Position numbers and translations under genes: made by a program | Notes under the pieces: generated by a model | Database searches by the model: none | What the model was told of the DNA's origin: nothing | The model's input: the letters and a program-made list of their open reading frames with translations, nothing else | Source: a virus | Strand: one strand, 5' to 3' | Length of the DNA stretch: 36,406 nucleotides | IMG/VR virus record: IMGVR_UViG_3300034375_010508 | Coordinates: 1 to 36,406 of that record | Shown: positions 15,065 to 21,459 of the stretch, in pieces | Layout of the letters: the number at the start of each line of letters is the position of its first letter | Numbering within the stretch: the first letter of the stretch is position 1

Positions 15065-15369
15065 ATCTAAAAGAAAGCGCATATCTCGACACTGTTTTGC
15101 CGGAGCATCAAAAAATCTCTGAAGCTCCAGATCATGAACCGCACATGGAAAGCGAGGAAGCAAGGACGCTCTGGCTCTTAGAAGAAAAAAATAAACTCTA
15201 CAAAGCAATTGATGCAGCTGGGAATGTAATTCTTATGCAGAATCCTCTTTGCTGGAAAATAGAAATCAGGGATGGGCTCCAGTATGCAATTAGGCCAAAG
15301 CCGAGAATTGTGATGAAAGCAGATTTTTCGAGCAGTAAAAAAAATAAAAACAGGGGAGATATATTCTGA
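15061..15369 (+). CDS. Hypothetical protein
   Basis: A 102-aa protein. ATG 15061 overlaps the previous stop (ATGA); ATG 15055 is too close to its GAGGG site. The N-terminus is acidic (LPEHQKISEAPDHEPHMES), the middle has a helix (EEARTLWLLEEKNKLYKAID) and a short beta region (WKIEIRDGLQYAIRPKPRIV), and the tail is Lys/Ser-rich. No recognised family. It overlaps the SSB start (TGATG), so it belongs to the replication operon. Confidence 0.5.
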   Translation: MNLKESAYLDTVLPEHQKISEAPDHEPHMESEEARTLWLLEEKNKLYKAIDAAGNVILMQNPLCWKIEIRDGLQYAIRPKPRIVMKADFSSSKKNKNRGDIF

Positions 15370-15746
15370 TGATTAATAAAGTAACGCTACTTGGACATGC
15401 TGGAAAAGATGCAGAAGCAAAGCAGGGAAAGACGGGGGCTTTTGCCGTGTTCTCTTTAGCCACCGGGACAAAAGAGAAAACTCAATGGCATAATGTGATT
15501 GTAACAGGGCAGCAGGCAGCTATGGCGCTTGATATGATCAAAAAAGGCTCTCTTGTCTATCTTGAAGGTGTGATCTCTTACACCAAGCAAGAAGATAAGC
15601 ATTTCACTAATATCTTTTCCAATTTCTTCAGAGTTCTAAACAAGGGGGCAAGCAGTGGCCAAGAAAGCAAGCAGGCACAAGCAAAAGAGGCTGATAGTTC
15701 GGGAAATAGCCAGGGAGGATTTGAAGATGACGACATCCCCTTTTAG
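15369..15746 (+). CDS. ssb: Single-stranded DNA-binding protein
   Basis: A 125-aa SSB. The OB fold is visible from the start: INKVTLLGHAGKDAEAKQGK, VFSLATGTKEKTQWHNVIVT and KKGSLVYLEGVISY. A flexible Gln/Ser/Gly linker leads to the acidic tip ending DDDIPF, the standard docking site for host replication and repair proteins. It coats single-stranded DNA during replication and recombination. The intact acidic tip suggests cooperation with host enzymes, in keeping with the absence of a phage polymerase. It overlaps its neighbours on both sides. Confidence 0.93.
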   Translation: MINKVTLLGHAGKDAEAKQGKTGAFAVFSLATGTKEKTQWHNVIVTGQQAAMALDMIKKGSLVYLEGVISYTKQEDKHFTNIFSNFFRVLNKGASSGQESKQAQAKEADSSGNSQGGFEDDDIPF

Positions 15747-16008
15747 TGACCTAGAAAAGCTTGAAGCCATTATGCTGGGGCAGGCTGAAAGGCTTGCTGA
15801 GGCAGAAGATAGAATTGAAGTTCTCGAAGAGTTGTTAGTGAGAAAAGGTGAAGCCATCAAACAGCTAGAAGATGCCTTTACAAAAGTAAGTGTTTTTTTT
15901 GCAGACATAATATCTGGGGAGGTAGTGATTCAAGTAAGTGCAGATGATGGTGTATTCGATGAAGCCCTTGAAGAGTTGTTAGTTCAAGGAAAGGACAAAC
16001 TCAATTGA
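15727..16008 (+). CDS. Coiled-coil hypothetical protein
   Basis: A 93-aa protein starting at ATG 15727, eight bases after an AGGAGG located within the SSB gene. Much of it is predicted helical coiled coil (LEKLEAIMLGQAERLAEAED, RIEVLEELLVRKGEAIKQLE), with an acidic C-terminal half. No domain recognised. It overlaps SSB by 20 bases and the DUF1064 gene by 4. Confidence 0.55.
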   Translation: MTTSPFSDLEKLEAIMLGQAERLAEAEDRIEVLEELLVRKGEAIKQLEDAFTKVSVFFADIISGEVVIQVSADDGVFDEALEELLVQGKDKLN

Positions 16009-16328
16009 CTAAATATAAGGCAAAACCAACATGGGTGGATGGAATCAGATTTGCATCAAAAGCGGAGAGCGAGAGATATCAATTTCTAAAGATTCTCCTG
16101 AACACAGGGGAGATAATGAAGCTGGGACTACAGCCGAAATTTCCTCTGTACAGCAAAAGCGGAGAGAAGATTGGAAACTATATAGCCGACTTCATCTACG
16201 AAACACCAGAAGGAAAAACGGTGGTAGAGGACGTAAAAGGCGTAGCAACTCCAATGTATCGCTGGAAAAAAAAGCACTTTCTAGCGGATTACAAGGAGCT
16301 ACATTTTGCAGAAATAAAGTGCAAATAG
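16005..16328 (+). CDS. DUF1064 family nuclease-like protein
   Basis: A 107-aa protein from a TTG start overlapping the previous stop (TTGA), with AAGGAAAGG upstream. It has the DUF1064 pattern: YKAKPTWVDGIRFASKAESE, LGLQPKFPLYSKSGEKIGNY, IADFIYETPEGKTVVEDVKG and a final TPMYRWKKK. The E...D...EDVKG arrangement is that of a PD-(D/E)XK nuclease, and members are thought to be phage Holliday-junction or repair nucleases. Its place after SSB and the annealing protein fits a recombination role. The reaction itself is inferred. Confidence 0.8.
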   Translation: MTKYKAKPTWVDGIRFASKAESERYQFLKILLNTGEIMKLGLQPKFPLYSKSGEKIGNYIADFIYETPEGKTVVEDVKGVATPMYRWKKKHFLADYKELHFAEIKCK

Positions 16329-16642
16329 TTGACGATGAAGAATATGAAAACCTTTTGCCAGAAAAGCAGATGATCTCTGCAATCATTCAGAGAGCTTTAA
16401 CAGATGCCACAGCTCCGAGTGAGCATTTGGATGTGAAATATCACCACAAAAAAGATGCACTTTACTGGCTTTTTGATGATGGCCGGGCAGCTCATGCGCC
16501 TTGGGGCTTTAAGTGGTGCGCTTTTATGCTGCTTGATGAGGGCTATGAAAGTTTTGTGGAAAAGACGAGAGCAAAGGCAATGGAGTATTCTGATCGGGAT
16601 ACAAGAAATATTCTTGCTCAACTAAGTTTACCGATTGTGTGA
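16319..16642 (+). CDS. Hypothetical protein
   Basis: A 107-aa protein most likely starting at GTG 16319, overlapping the DUF1064 gene by 10 bases; the frame is open further upstream but that part shadows DUF1064. It contains LPEKQMISAIIQRALTDATA, EHLDVKYHHKKDALYWLFDD and PWGFKWCAFMLLDEGYESFV. No family recognised. The ribosome site is weak, so translational coupling is probable. Confidence 0.5.
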   Translation: MQIVDDEEYENLLPEKQMISAIIQRALTDATAPSEHLDVKYHHKKDALYWLFDDGRAAHAPWGFKWCAFMLLDEGYESFVEKTRAKAMEYSDRDTRNILAQLSLPIV

Positions 16643-16661
16643 AACACTGAAGGAGAAAAAC

Positions 16662-17036
16662 ATGAAAAAGGTAATTGTTGCAGCACTTGTTGCTGGTTTT
16701 ATTGTCGGTTGTGGATCTGATGGTGATAGTGATGCTCAAGGAAGTGTGAGCGTTAATGGAGATGGCAATGAGGTTTTTGTTGTCGATGGCCAGTTCGATG
16801 ACTGCTCAGGTAATTTCTTCAGATTCATAACTCACAGAGATAGCTTTTCACAAGAGTTTTCTGTTTGCGCTGACGGCCCTGGGGATCAGGATTGTGAGGA
16901 TTGTTTTGATGATGAGTATCTTCAAGCAAATGGATATTTGAGCAATGAGGGGTGCGTTGAGGAGAGAGTTCTCAGGGGTGAATGTGGCTCAGAGCAGCTA
17001 ATTGCTCAAGCTCAGGCTGCTGCTGAATCTGAATAA
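16662..17036 (+). CDS. Cys-rich lipoprotein
   Basis: A 124-aa protein; ATG 16662 follows GGAGAAAAAC. A clear lipoprotein signal (MKKVIVAALVAGFIVGC) places the lipidated cysteine at residue 17, followed by the acidic GSDGDSDAQGSVSVNGDG. The mature part has six further cysteines in acidic surroundings (DDCSG, VCADG, QDCEDCFDDE, EGCVEE, GECGSE), suggesting disulfides outside the cytoplasm. Function unknown; a surface-exclusion or lysogenic-conversion role is possible. A promoter follows its stop, so it may end a transcription unit. Confidence 0.65.
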   Translation: MKKVIVAALVAGFIVGCGSDGDSDAQGSVSVNGDGNEVFVVDGQFDDCSGNFFRFITHRDSFSQEFSVCADGPGDQDCEDCFDDEYLQANGYLSNEGCVEERVLRGECGSEQLIAQAQAAAESE

Positions 17037-17041
17037 AAACA

Positions 17042-17070
17042 TTGACATCTTGTATAATAAAGAATACAGT
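17042..17070 (+). promoter_or_regulatory. Sigma-70-like promoter
   Basis: A perfect TTGACA (17042-17047) is followed after 17 bp by TACAGT (17065-17070). An overlapping TGTATAAT (17051-17058) is an alternative -10. It precedes ATG 17094 and its AAAGGGGGC ribosome site, so it probably drives the accessory genes from 17094 onwards. Confidence 0.6.
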
Positions 17071-17093
17071 GAATCATACTGAAAGGGGGCTTT

Positions 17094-17885
17094 ATGTCTT
17101 GGCAAATAATCAACGGCAAAATCGGAGAGTACACCGGAGTGACTTACACACTACCACTAGGCTTTTATTGTGAGAGTTACTTTCCTGAGCAGGATTTAGA
17201 CTACATGCTTTCAGTTATTGATGCTGGTGGTGATATGGGTATGAACCTTGTCTATCTCCGCATCGGTGACGATGACGCCACAAGGCGCTTAGTTGAAAGA
17301 GCAGTCTCCTACGGCATGAAGATAGGTGTGGAACCTAATGGTCCAACAGATGAGCGAGCCATTGAGATAGTAGGCAAAGAGAACGTAGCTTTTATCTTGA
17401 ATCAGGATGACCAGGAAAACAAAACTCTCATTGAGTGTGAGACTCGCTACAACGACCTCAAACAAGCTTTCCCTGACATCCCTATTTACTCTACTGGCTA
17501 CAAGCTTGATGCTGCCTCACAGGAAAAGAGAGCCTTTGCAGACATATCAGCACAGCAGGCATACCACACAGGGCAGGCTCCTGATGTAACAGCTTTCTGC
17601 TTTGAGAAGTACACAGAGGCAACAGGAATAGCACCAGTAAACTTCGCAAATCCTCAATGCTACATCGGCTATGAGAACACACCACCAACAAAAAAACAGA
17701 TCGTGGAGTTTGGTTTGACTGCTCTTCTCCGGTGCAAGGGCTTGCTCTGGTACTCATTTTATTACTGGGACCACAAGACCAACACACGAACAATCGACAT
17801 CTTGAATGAACCCGAGTGGCTGGATAGTGTGAGGATTGTTACTAAGTTTGCAAGAGATAATGAAGCTTTGTTTTTGGGGGAGTGA
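17094..17885 (+). CDS. TIM-barrel-like protein, possibly glycoside hydrolase-related
   Basis: A 263-aa protein with a regular strand-helix pattern: GMNLVYLRIGDDDATRRLVE, AVSYGMKIGVEPNGPTDERA, VAFILNQDDQENKT, IPIYSTGYKLD and LLWYSFYYWD. This alternation and the position of acidic residues at strand ends resemble glycosidase (beta/alpha)8 barrels, but I cannot name the family. Candidate catalytic residues are the Glu in GVEPN and the Asp/Glu pair in NQDDQE. There is no signal peptide, so it acts in the cytoplasm or on the virion. It follows a good promoter and is overlapped by a small membrane-peptide gene. Confidence 0.55.
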   Translation: MSWQIINGKIGEYTGVTYTLPLGFYCESYFPEQDLDYMLSVIDAGGDMGMNLVYLRIGDDDATRRLVERAVSYGMKIGVEPNGPTDERAIEIVGKENVAFILNQDDQENKTLIECETRYNDLKQAFPDIPIYSTGYKLDAASQEKRAFADISAQQAYHTGQAPDVTAFCFEKYTEATGIAPVNFANPQCYIGYENTPPTKKQIVEFGLTALLRCKGLLWYSFYYWDHKTNTRTIDILNEPEWLDSVRIVTKFARDNEALFLGE

Positions 17886-17992
17886 TGTACTGTCTTGAAC
17901 TGATAATTTTTGTAGGTGTGATGTCGTTTCTCTTCGGATTTATGATTGGCATTCGAATAGAAACCGAGAACAAGGAGAAAGATGATGAGTGA
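17885..17992 (+). CDS. 35-aa membrane protein
   Basis: ATG 17885 overlaps the previous stop (TGATG) and TGA lies inside the start of the next gene. The product is one helix with charged tail: MYCLELIIFVGVMSFLFGFM then IGIRIETENKEKDDE. The coupling on both sides supports expression. No family recognised. Confidence 0.55.
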   Translation: MYCLELIIFVGVMSFLFGFMIGIRIETENKEKDDE

Positions 17993-18188
17993 CTACAAAG
18001 CGATGTACCACAACCTGCAGAAGCTCTTTCACTTCCAACAAGAAGATAATCAGAAGCTTCGCAAGGCTCTGGAGACATTGAAGTGTCTGGCAGAAGACTC
18101 GCTTGACATTGAGAAATCATACAACCTAACAGCAACAGATGTGCTGGCATTGGTAGAGCTGGAACTAAAGGAGAAAGATGATGAGTGA
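17982..18188 (+). CDS. Small helical protein
   Basis: A 68-aa protein with ATG 17982 (or 17985) after AAGGAGAAAG. It is largely helical (NLQKLFHFQQEDNQKLRKAL; LKCLAEDSLDIEKSY) with an acidic tail LELKEKDDE. The junction sequence at its start (17972-17992) recurs exactly at its end (18168-18188). No function recognised. Confidence 0.5.
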   Translation: MMSDYKAMYHNLQKLFHFQQEDNQKLRKALETLKCLAEDSLDIEKSYNLTATDVLALVELELKEKDDE

Positions 18189-18426
18189 GGGAGAGAAGGA
18201 AATAGCTAAACTACAAAAAGCGGACATAACTTATGATGAGTATGAACATGAACTTTCTTTGGAGCTTTGGGAAGGGAATAGAAAAGTGACGTTAATAGCA
18301 AAGCCAGAGTGCGCAATGAAAGTTTCAGGCTCTTCGATACATAATGACATAAAAGAAGTTGAGATTGACGCAAGGAAAGATTTAGTAGATGTGCTTCGCT
18401 GGCTTTATGGCGGAGAGAAAAATTAA
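18178..18426 (+). CDS. Hypothetical protein
   Basis: An 82-aa protein with ATG 18178 or 18181 after AAGGAGAAAG. It appears beta-rich (LSLELWEGNRKVTLIAKPEC, then SGSSIHNDIKEVEIDARKDL) and ends VDVLRWLYGGEKN. No family recognised. It overlaps the preceding gene by 11 bases. Confidence 0.5.
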   Translation: MMSEGEKEIAKLQKADITYDEYEHELSLELWEGNRKVTLIAKPECAMKVSGSSIHNDIKEVEIDARKDLVDVLRWLYGGEKN

Positions 18427-18438
18427 GGAGGGCGAGTG

Positions 18439-18636
18439 ATGGGAGAGAAGGAAAAGCGGTTTGCTGATGCAATAATAGAAATAGAAAAAGAACGTCATGC
18501 GAACATGTTTGATGAGAGAGTAACGCAGTCTGATACTATTAGTAATATCGAAAATATTATTGGTCAGGTAGTCGACGAAGCGATTGATTACGAGAATCTT
18601 AATTCTCAATTAGTAGGAAGGGATAATAAGGATTGA
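18439..18636 (+). CDS. Hypothetical helical protein
   Basis: A 65-aa charged protein. ATG 18439 lies seven bases after AAGGAGGG; the adjacent GTG 18436 is also possible. It is helical (ADAIIEIEKERHANMFDERV; ISNIENIIGQVVDEAIDYEN). No recognised domain; part of the small-gene operon. Confidence 0.45.
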   Translation: MGEKEKRFADAIIEIEKERHANMFDERVTQSDTISNIENIIGQVVDEAIDYENLNSQLVGRDNKD

Positions 18637-18637
18637 T

Positions 18638-18838
18638 ATGGATGAGCTAGAGCAACAATACGAAACGCACATGAGAAACTGTAATCGCTATTTGGATATG
18701 ATGAGAAGAAGCGTCGAGAAGTATGGAGAAAATGCGGTAGCAGATTCAATCTCTGAAAAACTAAGGAGAGAAGAAGAAAAGTTAAACGAGGTCACAGAGG
18801 AGATTCATAGGCAAGTAGATTTAATTAGTAAACCCTAG
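18638..18838 (+). CDS. Hypothetical coiled-coil protein
   Basis: A 66-aa protein starting one base after the previous stop, with AAGGATTG as ribosome site. It is almost entirely charged helix (ELEQQYETHMRNCNRYLDMM; EKLRREEEKLNEVTEEIHRQ), likely a coiled coil. No function recognised. Confidence 0.45.
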   Translation: MDELEQQYETHMRNCNRYLDMMRRSVEKYGENAVADSISEKLRREEEKLNEVTEEIHRQVDLISKP

Positions 18839-18877
18839 ATTACGAGTACAGGGAATCTAGTAAAGAAAAGGAGTGAG

Positions 18878-19105
18878 ATGAGCAACTGGATTAAATGCAG
18901 CGAGAGATTGCCAGACTTGAATAGTGATCTAATTTTATTCTATGGAAGATTAGCGTCGGCCAAAAGCCGTGAGTTTGTTGTTTCAGGCTACTATGAAATT
19001 GATGGAATCTTTCGAGATATTGAATCTTCTGAATATGACAATGTAACCCACTGGCAGCCACTTCCAGAACCGCCAGAGGATGAGGACAGGAAGGAAGGTG
19101 AATGA
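18878..19105 (+). CDS. DUF551 domain protein
   Basis: A 75-aa protein with the DUF551 layout: N-terminal WIKCSERLPDLNSDLILFYG and C-terminal VTHWQPLPEPPEDED. DUF551 proteins are common small phage proteins of unknown function, found in early or accessory regions. ATG 18878 follows AAAGGAGTGAG. It ends four bases before the tRNA fragment. Confidence 0.8.
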   Translation: MSNWIKCSERLPDLNSDLILFYGRLASAKSREFVVSGYYEIDGIFRDIESSEYDNVTHWQPLPEPPEDEDRKEGE

Positions 19106-19109
19106 CTGA

Positions 19110-19156
19110 TGGCAAGTAGTTCAATTGGTAGAACGCTTCACTGTTAATGAAGTTGC
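19110..19156 (+). pseudogene. 5' half of a tRNA-Asn(GUU): acceptor strand, D-arm, anticodon arm
   Basis: TGGCAAG-TA is followed by a 4-bp D-arm (GTTC-AATTGGTA-GAAC), then a perfect anticodon arm CTTCA-CTGTTAA-TGAAG with anticodon GTT. The D-arm and anticodon loop closely resemble bacterial tRNA-Asn. No T-arm follows; the sequence runs into the next tRNA. It could be a remnant, an attachment-site fragment matching a host tRNA gene, or a transcribed decoy. Confidence 0.6.
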
Positions 19157-19159
19157 TTT

Positions 19160-19233
19160 TGAGGGGAGCCGAACAGGGCGGACGGGCTGGTTTGTTAAAC
19201 CAGATATGGTGGGTTCGATTCCCACCCCCTCAG
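19160..19233 (+). tRNA. tRNA-Asn (anticodon GUU)
   Basis: A complete cloverleaf of 74 nt. The acceptor TGAGGGG pairs with CCCCTCA. The D-arm is CCG/CGG with an 11-base loop, the anticodon arm is CTGGT-TTGTTAA-ACCAG, and there is a 5-base variable region. The T-arm is GTGGG-TTCGATT-CCCAC, with discriminator G. CCA is not encoded. Its D-arm differs from the upstream fragment, so it is not a simple recent duplication. Confidence 0.85.
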
Positions 19234-19246
19234 TTTTGGAGATATT

Positions 19247-19633
19247 ATGGTTAAATGCCCACTAAAGCTGAAGCTCAAAGACTTGCGTTATAAGTATGGC
19301 GAATCTGCTAAGGAGTATTTTAGGGAGCATTACAAGTGCGAGTCTTGTGGAGAGGATAGACTTGCAGTTCTTACGCTACACCACACAAAAGGCAAGAAAG
19401 TAGAAGAGTATCAAACTCTTTGTTTTAATTGCCACATGCTCATACATTCTAAGACGCCAGAGCATACGGCTGAAATGAGCATAAGAAAGGACACTAAGAG
19501 GACGTTAAAGAGTGAGGCTATAAGAGTTAGAAACATTAAGATTAAGCAGATGGTAGACGATGGGATTTCTTACAGGAAAATAGGCGAGGTATTTGGGATT
19601 AGTCATACTATGGTTTTTCACATAGTAAAATAA
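19247..19633 (+). CDS. HNH endonuclease with HTH tail
   Basis: A 128-aa protein. Residues about 28-68 contain a zinc-ribbon HNH: YKCESCGEDRLAVLTLHHTK, then EYQTLCFNCHMLIHSK, with two CxxC pairs, the HH pair and the final CHMLIH. The C-terminal segment (VDDGISYRKIGEVFGISHTM) is a helix-turn-helix. It is a free-standing phage HNH endonuclease, starting 14 bases after the tRNA. Its linkage to the tRNA pair suggests tRNA acquisition or rearrangement by homing events, by inference. Confidence 0.82.
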   Translation: MVKCPLKLKLKDLRYKYGESAKEYFREHYKCESCGEDRLAVLTLHHTKGKKVEEYQTLCFNCHMLIHSKTPEHTAEMSIRKDTKRTLKSEAIRVRNIKIKQMVDDGISYRKIGEVFGISHTMVFHIVK

Positions 19634-19670
19634 GCCCTGCCTTGCCAGTTTTCTTTCAACACACAAGACA

Positions 19671-19700
19671 GCTAGTATAATATAATGTACAATAGAGCCC
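19671..19700 (+). promoter_or_regulatory. Promoter-like element abutting the GH5 start
   Basis: AGTATAATATAATGTACAAT contains two overlapping -10 hexamers (TATAAT at 19676-19681 and 19681-19686). The ATG at 19701 is only about 15 bases from the second, and no ribosome site intervenes (AGAGCCC). The transcript would be nearly leaderless. The sequence just before ATG resembles that before ATG 31429. Confidence 0.5.
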
Positions 19701-20570
19701 ATGATTAAGGGCTTTAATATCTCCACATGGCATCATCCAGGCACAGCAAAAGCATGGATAAAAGAAGCATCCCAGATGGGTGCAAACACAATAAGATATC
19801 AGATCACACCTTCAAATCTTCTTGTCTTACAGCACAGGCAAAGCTATCTCGATTTCATAAATGAAAGCATTGATGACCTTTTAGAAATCATAAACTACTC
19901 AGAAGCAAACAGAATCCCTGTTAAATATATAATTGATCTCCATGCTCCATTTAGAGGCTTAAACGAAAAAGGCCAGCACTATTGCCTCACAGACCGAGAA
20001 ACTAGAAAGCTCTGGAGAGAGGATCTAAGGCTCTTAGCTGACGTATTTGAGCCCTTTGACTCAGTAAAGGCTTTAGAGTTCATAAATGAGCCCCACACCT
20101 TCTCCAATAAAAGATGGGCAAGGCAAGCAAAAGTGGAGGTATCAAGAATCCGCAAATACTGGAAAAAGCAAATAGTTGTTCCCTGCCACAACATAGGCCC
20201 AAAAGAGATTGAGGACTTAGAGCCACTGAGACGCAAAAAGATTCTTTACACTGCCCACATGTACTCACCTTTTGAGATAACTCATGCAGGAATATACAAA
20301 CCAATAGACCTTCCCTTCCCAGCTCTTAAGCTAAAGAAAAGACTCTCAGAGCTTCTTGCCTGGAAGCAAAAGCACAGAAAGCCCCTCTTTGTTGGAGAGT
20401 TTGGATGCGTGGATCTGGCAGGGGCAGACATGCAGAGACGCTATATCTCAAGATGCGCTAAAATCTTTAACAGGAACAGAATAGGATGGTGCCTTTATCC
20501 CTGGAAGGATAGGCACATATGGAATTATGAAAGCTCTGGAGTTATCAAAGAAATCAAAAAGTATTTCTAG
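19701..20570 (+). CDS. Glycoside hydrolase family 5-like enzyme
   Basis: A 289-aa (beta/alpha)8 enzyme with GH5 landmarks in order. These are the strand-2 Arg (MGANTIRYQITP), strand-3 IIDLHAPFRG, the acid/base Glu130 in LEFINEPH, the H-x-Y motif at His186/Tyr188 (AHMYSP) and the nucleophile Glu233 in LFVGEFGC. GH5 enzymes cleave beta-linked glycans by a retaining mechanism. The substrate cannot be told from sequence. There is no signal peptide or virion-attachment region, so it would act inside the cell or after lysis. It has its own promoter-like element and lies in the accessory region, away from the tail genes. Confidence 0.85.
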   Translation: MIKGFNISTWHHPGTAKAWIKEASQMGANTIRYQITPSNLLVLQHRQSYLDFINESIDDLLEIINYSEANRIPVKYIIDLHAPFRGLNEKGQHYCLTDRETRKLWREDLRLLADVFEPFDSVKALEFINEPHTFSNKRWARQAKVEVSRIRKYWKKQIVVPCHNIGPKEIEDLEPLRRKKILYTAHMYSPFEITHAGIYKPIDLPFPALKLKKRLSELLAWKQKHRKPLFVGEFGCVDLAGADMQRRYISRCAKIFNRNRIGWCLYPWKDRHIWNYESSGVIKEIKKYF

Positions 20571-20654
20571 GAGGAAATTTCTCTCTTTCTCAACTCTGCT
20601 CATAGCACCAAAGCCCACAAGAGAAGTTCTGCATCTTCGATACTGGAGAAAGCT

Positions 20655-21011
20655 ATGAGTAGCCCCCTCTTTGATAGACTTCCACCAGATAGAAATCCTC
20701 TGACAAACACAAACATAGAAAGGCCCAAAGCATTAGCGGATCTCATGCGCTGCTTCTCATCTGGCTTTAATTTGGGGCGCTTAGGCTACACAGCAAAAAC
20801 AGCTCTCTCAGTATGTCAGCACTTCGAGGATGATGTGGGCTGTGATGAGTGGGCTATCTGGGCAAAAGCTGGATACATATACGGCAGAAGCCAAAAAGAT
20901 GACGGCTCTCCCAGATTCTCAACAAATGAAGCCATTGAGGACTGGATAAAATACAGGGAAACCGGGCAAAGTGAACACAAGCAAATCCTCAACGAAAGAT
21001 TTGAAGTCTGA
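20655..21011 (+). CDS. Hypothetical protein
   Basis: A 118-aa protein; ATG 20655 after GGAGAAAGCT. It contains PKALADLMRCFSSGFNLGRL, DVGCDEWAIWAKAGYIYGRS and a terminal EDWIKYRETGQSEHKQIL. No family recognised. It overlaps the next gene by 41 bases. The 84 bases before it hold no gene I can support. Confidence 0.5.
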   Translation: MSSPLFDRLPPDRNPLTNTNIERPKALADLMRCFSSGFNLGRLGYTAKTALSVCQHFEDDVGCDEWAIWAKAGYIYGRSQKDDGSPRFSTNEAIEDWIKYRETGQSEHKQILNERFEV

Positions 21012-21270
21012 TTACGGAATAGGAATCCCCTGGCTCTGGCAACTCCCTGCAACTCATCCCTTTCATGAGTCAGCTCTCTGGCATGATAATCAATATGATA
21101 AAATGCTTGCAGGCCAGCAAGATAAGACTCTAATAGAAATAGACAGGCAAATGCTCAGCTATTTCCTTGAAGATGCGGGAGATTCTCTCTTCTACAAAGT
21201 TCAAGCTTATGCCTTCTTTGCCATAGCCCATGCCTGGGGCTTAATCAGATGGAAGGGCAAGAAATACTAA
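20971..21270 (+). CDS. Hypothetical protein with an HDxxYD motif, possibly phospholipase A2-like
   Basis: A 99-aa protein from GTG 20971. It has GIPWLWQLPATHPFHESALW followed by HDNQYDKMLAG, then IDRQMLSYFLEDAGDSLFYK and an aromatic C-terminal helix (AYAFFAIAHAWGLIRW). The HDxxYD pattern plus a later Asp-containing helix resembles PLA2-like phage proteins, but it lacks the calcium loop I would expect. A DUF1353-like phage protein is an alternative. The start is uncertain because the first 15 codons overlap the previous gene. Confidence 0.45.
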   Translation: MNTSKSSTKDLKSDYGIGIPWLWQLPATHPFHESALWHDNQYDKMLAGQQDKTLIEIDRQMLSYFLEDAGDSLFYKVQAYAFFAIAHAWGLIRWKGKKY

Positions 21271-21327
21271 GCAAAAGCGAGACAGCAAGCCCTTTTATTT
21301 CCTAAAATACACACAAGGAAATAGGGA

Positions 21328-21459
21328 ATGGCTAGGCTGATGCTCTTACTTGCTGTTTTGTTTGCTGTATCTTGCATACAAACTGCCCGGAAAAAGCATA
21401 CTCCATCTCTCTCTCCAATGCCGATTAAGATCCAGCGAATCGAGCGTGTAAGTCTTTAG
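21328..21459 (+). CDS. 43-aa lipoprotein, Rz1-like
   Basis: ATG 21328 follows AAGGAAATAGGGA. The peptide MARLMLLLAVLFAVSC has a lipobox with Cys16, then a short basic, Pro/Ser-containing tail (IQTARKKHTPSLSPMPIKIQ, RIERVSL). Length and composition resemble outer-membrane spanins (Rz1). No Rz-type partner overlaps it, and the holin is 11 kb away, so the spanin call is tentative. Confidence 0.55.
   Translation: MARLMLLLAVLFAVSCIQTARKKHTPSLSPMPIKIQRIERVSL

Noticed and set aside
16031-16318. N-terminal extension of the protein ending at 16642
   Set aside because: This part lies over the DUF1064 gene in another frame and has the composition of a shadow; GTG 16319 is a better start.
19110-19240. 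Group I intron interrupting a tRNA
   Set aside because: The fragment contains the whole anticodon arm unbroken, and no conserved P/Q/R/S intron core was seen between it and the second tRNA.
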